A stretch of 64,000 nucleotides of DNA from positions 18,836,878 to 18,900,877 of the forward strand of contig OY829326.1 in NCBI GenBank assembly GCA_963691655.1, given 5' to 3'. The position numbers were made by a program, and so were the translations under genes. Below, piece by piece: positions 60,762-64,000 of this stretch. How positions within the stretch are numbered: position 1 is the stretch's first letter; every line of letters begins with the position of its first letter. The notes beneath the pieces were generated by a model. It had not been told where the DNA came from. It was given only the letters and a program-made list of their open reading frames with translations, and did not search any database. This stretch comes from Toxonevra muliebris. Its lineage: Eukaryota > Arthropoda > Insecta > Diptera > Pallopteridae.

Positions 60762-63473
60762 CTTACAGCTTTTGCATGAAATGCCTTAGTCTTATCTTAA
60801 TAGAAAATGAAAACACGAGTACTGTGTTGAGAACTAAAACCGTATAAAGTCTATTTTAATAATGCGCAGTCACGGCAAAATGTGATTATGTGTCGCAAAA
60901 CCGTTCAAGAAGAAAAAAGGAGAACAGTTAAGCAATGCCCACCTTGTTTCATCACTGATCCCACTGTGTGACATAATCAGTCACACGGCTGTTAAAAGGA
61001 AGACTCTTCAAAGAACTTCAAATCAAGTTTTATACGAAAGCAACGCTTTGTCCACGTTTTATTGTCTTTAAAAGTGAATAATTCACATTGGTGGTGGCGT
61101 TCTTATTTATCAAGATTTTATTCTTTCTTTGCCGGACATGTTTAGAAAAAGGAGAACTGCTTAACTCTTCAATATTAATTTTTTTTTGCTGTTGTATCTG
61201 TAATTTTCGTATTAGTTTGTTAGATGAAAAACTATGGATAATGCAATTAACTTATTCCCATATTACTTTAAACCTTCATCTCGAGTTTTACAGCTTAAAC
61301 ACTTCTGTGTATAATAAACTATATTGTGGAATAAAAAGTGTTATACCTTCTATGACCTATGTAGAAGAAATTGTTGCTATAGTAAATTTTTAATATAGAT
61401 AATCTCAATAAGAAGAAAGAACCACAAATCAACCTTACAACCTTTCTTTAGCCACAATCCACTTCTTTTTAGTCTTTTACTCGTTTCTTTTCAATATTCT
61501 TTGTGCATTTAAAATTTTTATGCTTAGAAAAAATCGAAGAAAAACGGAAGAAGAAAAACTTAAAACACAAACACATAAAAAGAAAAAGAAAATGTTGAAT
61601 AACACTTTTGGGGCGTGTACGAGCAGCAACAAAAACTAATGGCAACACTCAGCAGTTAACAACTATAAACAAAAAACAAAAACAAACAATAGAAAAGTGT
61701 AGAAAGAAGAACTGATCGAGCATGATGTGCAGCAATAAACAAGAAGGAAAGAAAAAAAAAATCAAGAAAATTGTGTGAGTGTTGCCATCAAAATTTATTA
61801 TACATCAACGGTGCGAATTTTCGATGCCAGCAAATAGAAGAAGAAGAAGAAGCAAGAACAACAACAATAAAAACTACACATTAAGCGCAACAACAACAAC
61901 AACGACGACTTGAAAATTATTTGCAGTATTTTATTATTATTGTTATTTGTATGCAATGTGTGCATTGCATTCATGTTGTTGCTGCAAAGCGTCAGTGCAA
62001 GCGTACCGCACAAGCAATGAAATTGTTGCTTTTGTTGTTATGATTGTTGTTGCTGCTATTACTGCAGCAGTCAATGTTTTAGCACTTGAAGTAGCTGCAA
62101 TATTACTGTTGTTTTGCTATTGCTGTTTTGTTGCTGCTGCTGTGATGAATTATTTCGTTACTCTATCGAATGACCTTTACATTTTCGATGTTGCATGTTA
62201 TTGTTGTTGACGCATTGGCATCATTCAATGGCAACAGCAGTAGCACCAACAGCAACGCATTGGCATGCTGCAATATGTGTTTTGTTGTTGTTGTTTATTT
62301 ATTCCACTAAAGGCAATGCCGCAAATGCTCCGTAAATAATGCGCAATAATTTTGTGAAATTGTGAAATTTATTATTTTTTTATTTTGTTGTTCTGCTTTT
62401 CTTTATGAACAACATTTCTTTCTAATATGAATTTCGAGATTTGATATGAGATTTGTGTATATTTACTATAATCATAAAATGTTTATTGAAAAATTGGAGC
62501 AACTGAATTTTTGCCATGTCCACTTGATTTTCGTTGCATGTGAAACATAATAAACACACACATGAAAAACTTTTTCGAAAAGAAATTGCTGACATATTTC
62601 AACAACTTCCTGTTGCTTTTGTTTTTCCTCAATTAATTGCATACATCACAATTTGTTTTTCTATGAAGTTGGAGCATTTTCTTAATAAAATTTGGATAAT
62701 TTTAAAAATTCCAAAATTCATTTGTGCACATAAAAATTATATTGCACTATTGTTGCTATTGCATTATGCGTAATTGCATTGACTTTTAGCTCATATCAAC
62801 ACAAACGCTGCTCGATTTTGGTTTGCAACATTTTTGCATTTTACATTTTGAAAATTGTTCATTGGCTGTAGGCTGTCAACAACATCTTGACGTTTATCCA
62901 TCATGCGATATTGTTTGTTATTCGTATAGATAAAAGTTTAGCAAATCAGTGGATGTGGATTTTAAAGACTTTTCAAACGTTGCAACTTTGGCTGTTGTTT
63001 TTATTATTAAATTGCTGTATGCAGATGTAGTGGATGCTTAGAGTGCAATGAACTTGCTGCGTGTTAAATTGTGAATTTATTGATTACATGTATAATTAGT
63101 TGTTTTTTTTTTTTTTGGTGGTTTGGGGCTTAAAGTACTGACTGTTACAAAAGAAAGTACAGACAAAATTAATAGAAAGACATTTGAGGGGGAGAGAGGG
63201 AGATGGGTTGATGTTAGTCAACCTAAACAAAAATTGGAAACACTTTTTACTACTTTCAAAAATAACTTTGTGCTTAGTTAAACCCTTTGATGAATGTGAG
63301 AGTTATTGTTTGTCCAGTTTGTGAGTTCACTCATATAACGAAAAAAAAAAAATGAATTATGCAGAAATCATTCAGGCTTATTCAGGCATAGATTTGAGTC
63401 GAATAACGTGGGCCCCATTCGTTTGTTTGTTAGGCTAATTGTAATTCAGAATCTTTTACCTTTTAAAAATGTT
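60762..63473. other. Non-coding intron DNA with simple repeats
   Basis: TTG/CTG-rich tracts (61970-62310) and an (AAC)n patch (61860-61905) produce Leu/Val/Ala-rich open frames that I do not regard as genes. Poly-T at about 63102-63116. Confidence 0.45.
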
Positions 63474-63995
63474 TTAATTTTTTTTATTGAAGAGGAAATC
63501 GTTGAAAGCTTTTAGTCTGTGTAGGGCTTTCATTCGGTAAAACTTCCTCACCGTCTGCGCGTGTTTGCCTCCCTGAATCACAATAGTTACTATGTACGTT
63601 ATGCACACTATCGCTGAATTGTTAATTACTTTGCCGCAACTCTTTATGCATGCGATTCTACCGTAATCGTTGCAACTGATTGTGGCGATAGTTAGGTGAC
63701 AAGCATGTCGCTGTCGTCGCATTCTCGCTCGTTTTTCTTTTACAAAGCATAGTGCCTTCACAGTTTTCTCGGCTACCCTGCACACCACTGCAAATTTTTC
63801 AGAGCGCTTGATTATCCAGGAACACTGGTTGCTGCCATCAATGGACTTCGGAAGGCTTGACCTACCTTCCCTCTCCCTTGTAAGATGCAAACATTGCAGG
63901 AACACGTGTTTCACGCTTTGAAACTTTTTCGAGTACTCCAGACAGTAAAGGTCATTTACTAATTTTGAACCTGAGTAGGTATTACTGAAATTCAC
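63474..63995 (-). other. Unidentified 173-codon open frame at the window edge
   Basis: Minus-strand frame reading, from an ATG at 63995, MNFSNTYSGSKLVNDLYCLE, then FLQCLHLTREREGRSSLPKS, CSWIIKRSEKFAVVCRVAEK, and a basic stretch KEKRARMRRQRHACHLTIAT, ending at a stop at 63474-63476. The region is markedly less AT-rich than its surroundings, and an open run this long is unusual here. It is Cys-rich and basic, with no domain I recognise. It could be a gene exon, part of a transposon ORF, or the complement of a decayed element. Confidence 0.3.
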
Positions 63996-64000
63996 TATTT

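Noticed and set aside
61947..62210. Val/Ala/Leu-rich frame resembling a membrane protein
   Set aside because: Produced by TTG/CTG repeats; no start context, no homologue recognised.

Overview
The window is AT-rich (roughly 70 percent by eye) nuclear DNA of a higher fly (brachyceran Diptera). The evidence is short GT-AG introns of 54-65 bp, two genes of the fly-type DUF1091 family, the first coding exon of a NOS1AP/CAPON orthologue, and many eukaryotic transposon remnants: hAT, piggyBac-like TTAA elements, Tc1/mariner, a pogo-like element, jockey/R1-like non-LTR elements, and a tRNA-derived SINE whose body resembles one I know from fly genomes. Tephritid or calyptrate fly is my best guess; the sequence does not settle it. 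There are no bacterial features.

Layout. 0.5-1.6 kb: a broken DD37E Tc1/mariner transposase. 3.3-8.5 kb: two minus-strand DUF1091 paralogues (181 and 183 aa) with the same three-exon structure. The space between them has been filled by a hAT element (4755-5948, 8-bp target duplication) and by a jockey-like reverse transcriptase remnant. 9.8-11.0 kb: a less AT-rich stretch that may be a 5' non-coding exon. 11-32.7 kb: apparently one very large intron containing MITEs, SINE pieces, LINE remnants and microsatellites. 32776-33492: an exon with an A-rich leader, a 66-codon upstream ORF and the first 35 codons of NOS1AP. 33.5-64 kb: apparently the first coding intron of the same gene, again full of transposon remnants. 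No further NOS1AP exon was recognised. A 173-codon unidentified open frame lies on the minus strand at the right edge.

How it fits together. Only three protein genes are well supported: two small secreted DUF1091 proteins and the N-terminus of a PTB-domain adaptor. Most of the rest is intron or intergenic DNA. Its structure comes from elements whose boundaries can be read directly, because terminal inverted repeats and target duplications (TTAA, TA or 8 bp) are preserved. The most interesting points are: (1) the NOS1AP start is separated from a 66-codon upstream ORF by a single in-frame TGA; (2) both introns of one DUF1091 gene are stop-free multiples of three; (3) at least three TTAA-bounded piggyBac-like elements are present, two sharing CCATATGG-type palindromes; (4) a 74-nt hairpin of pre-miRNA size lies at 28212-28285.
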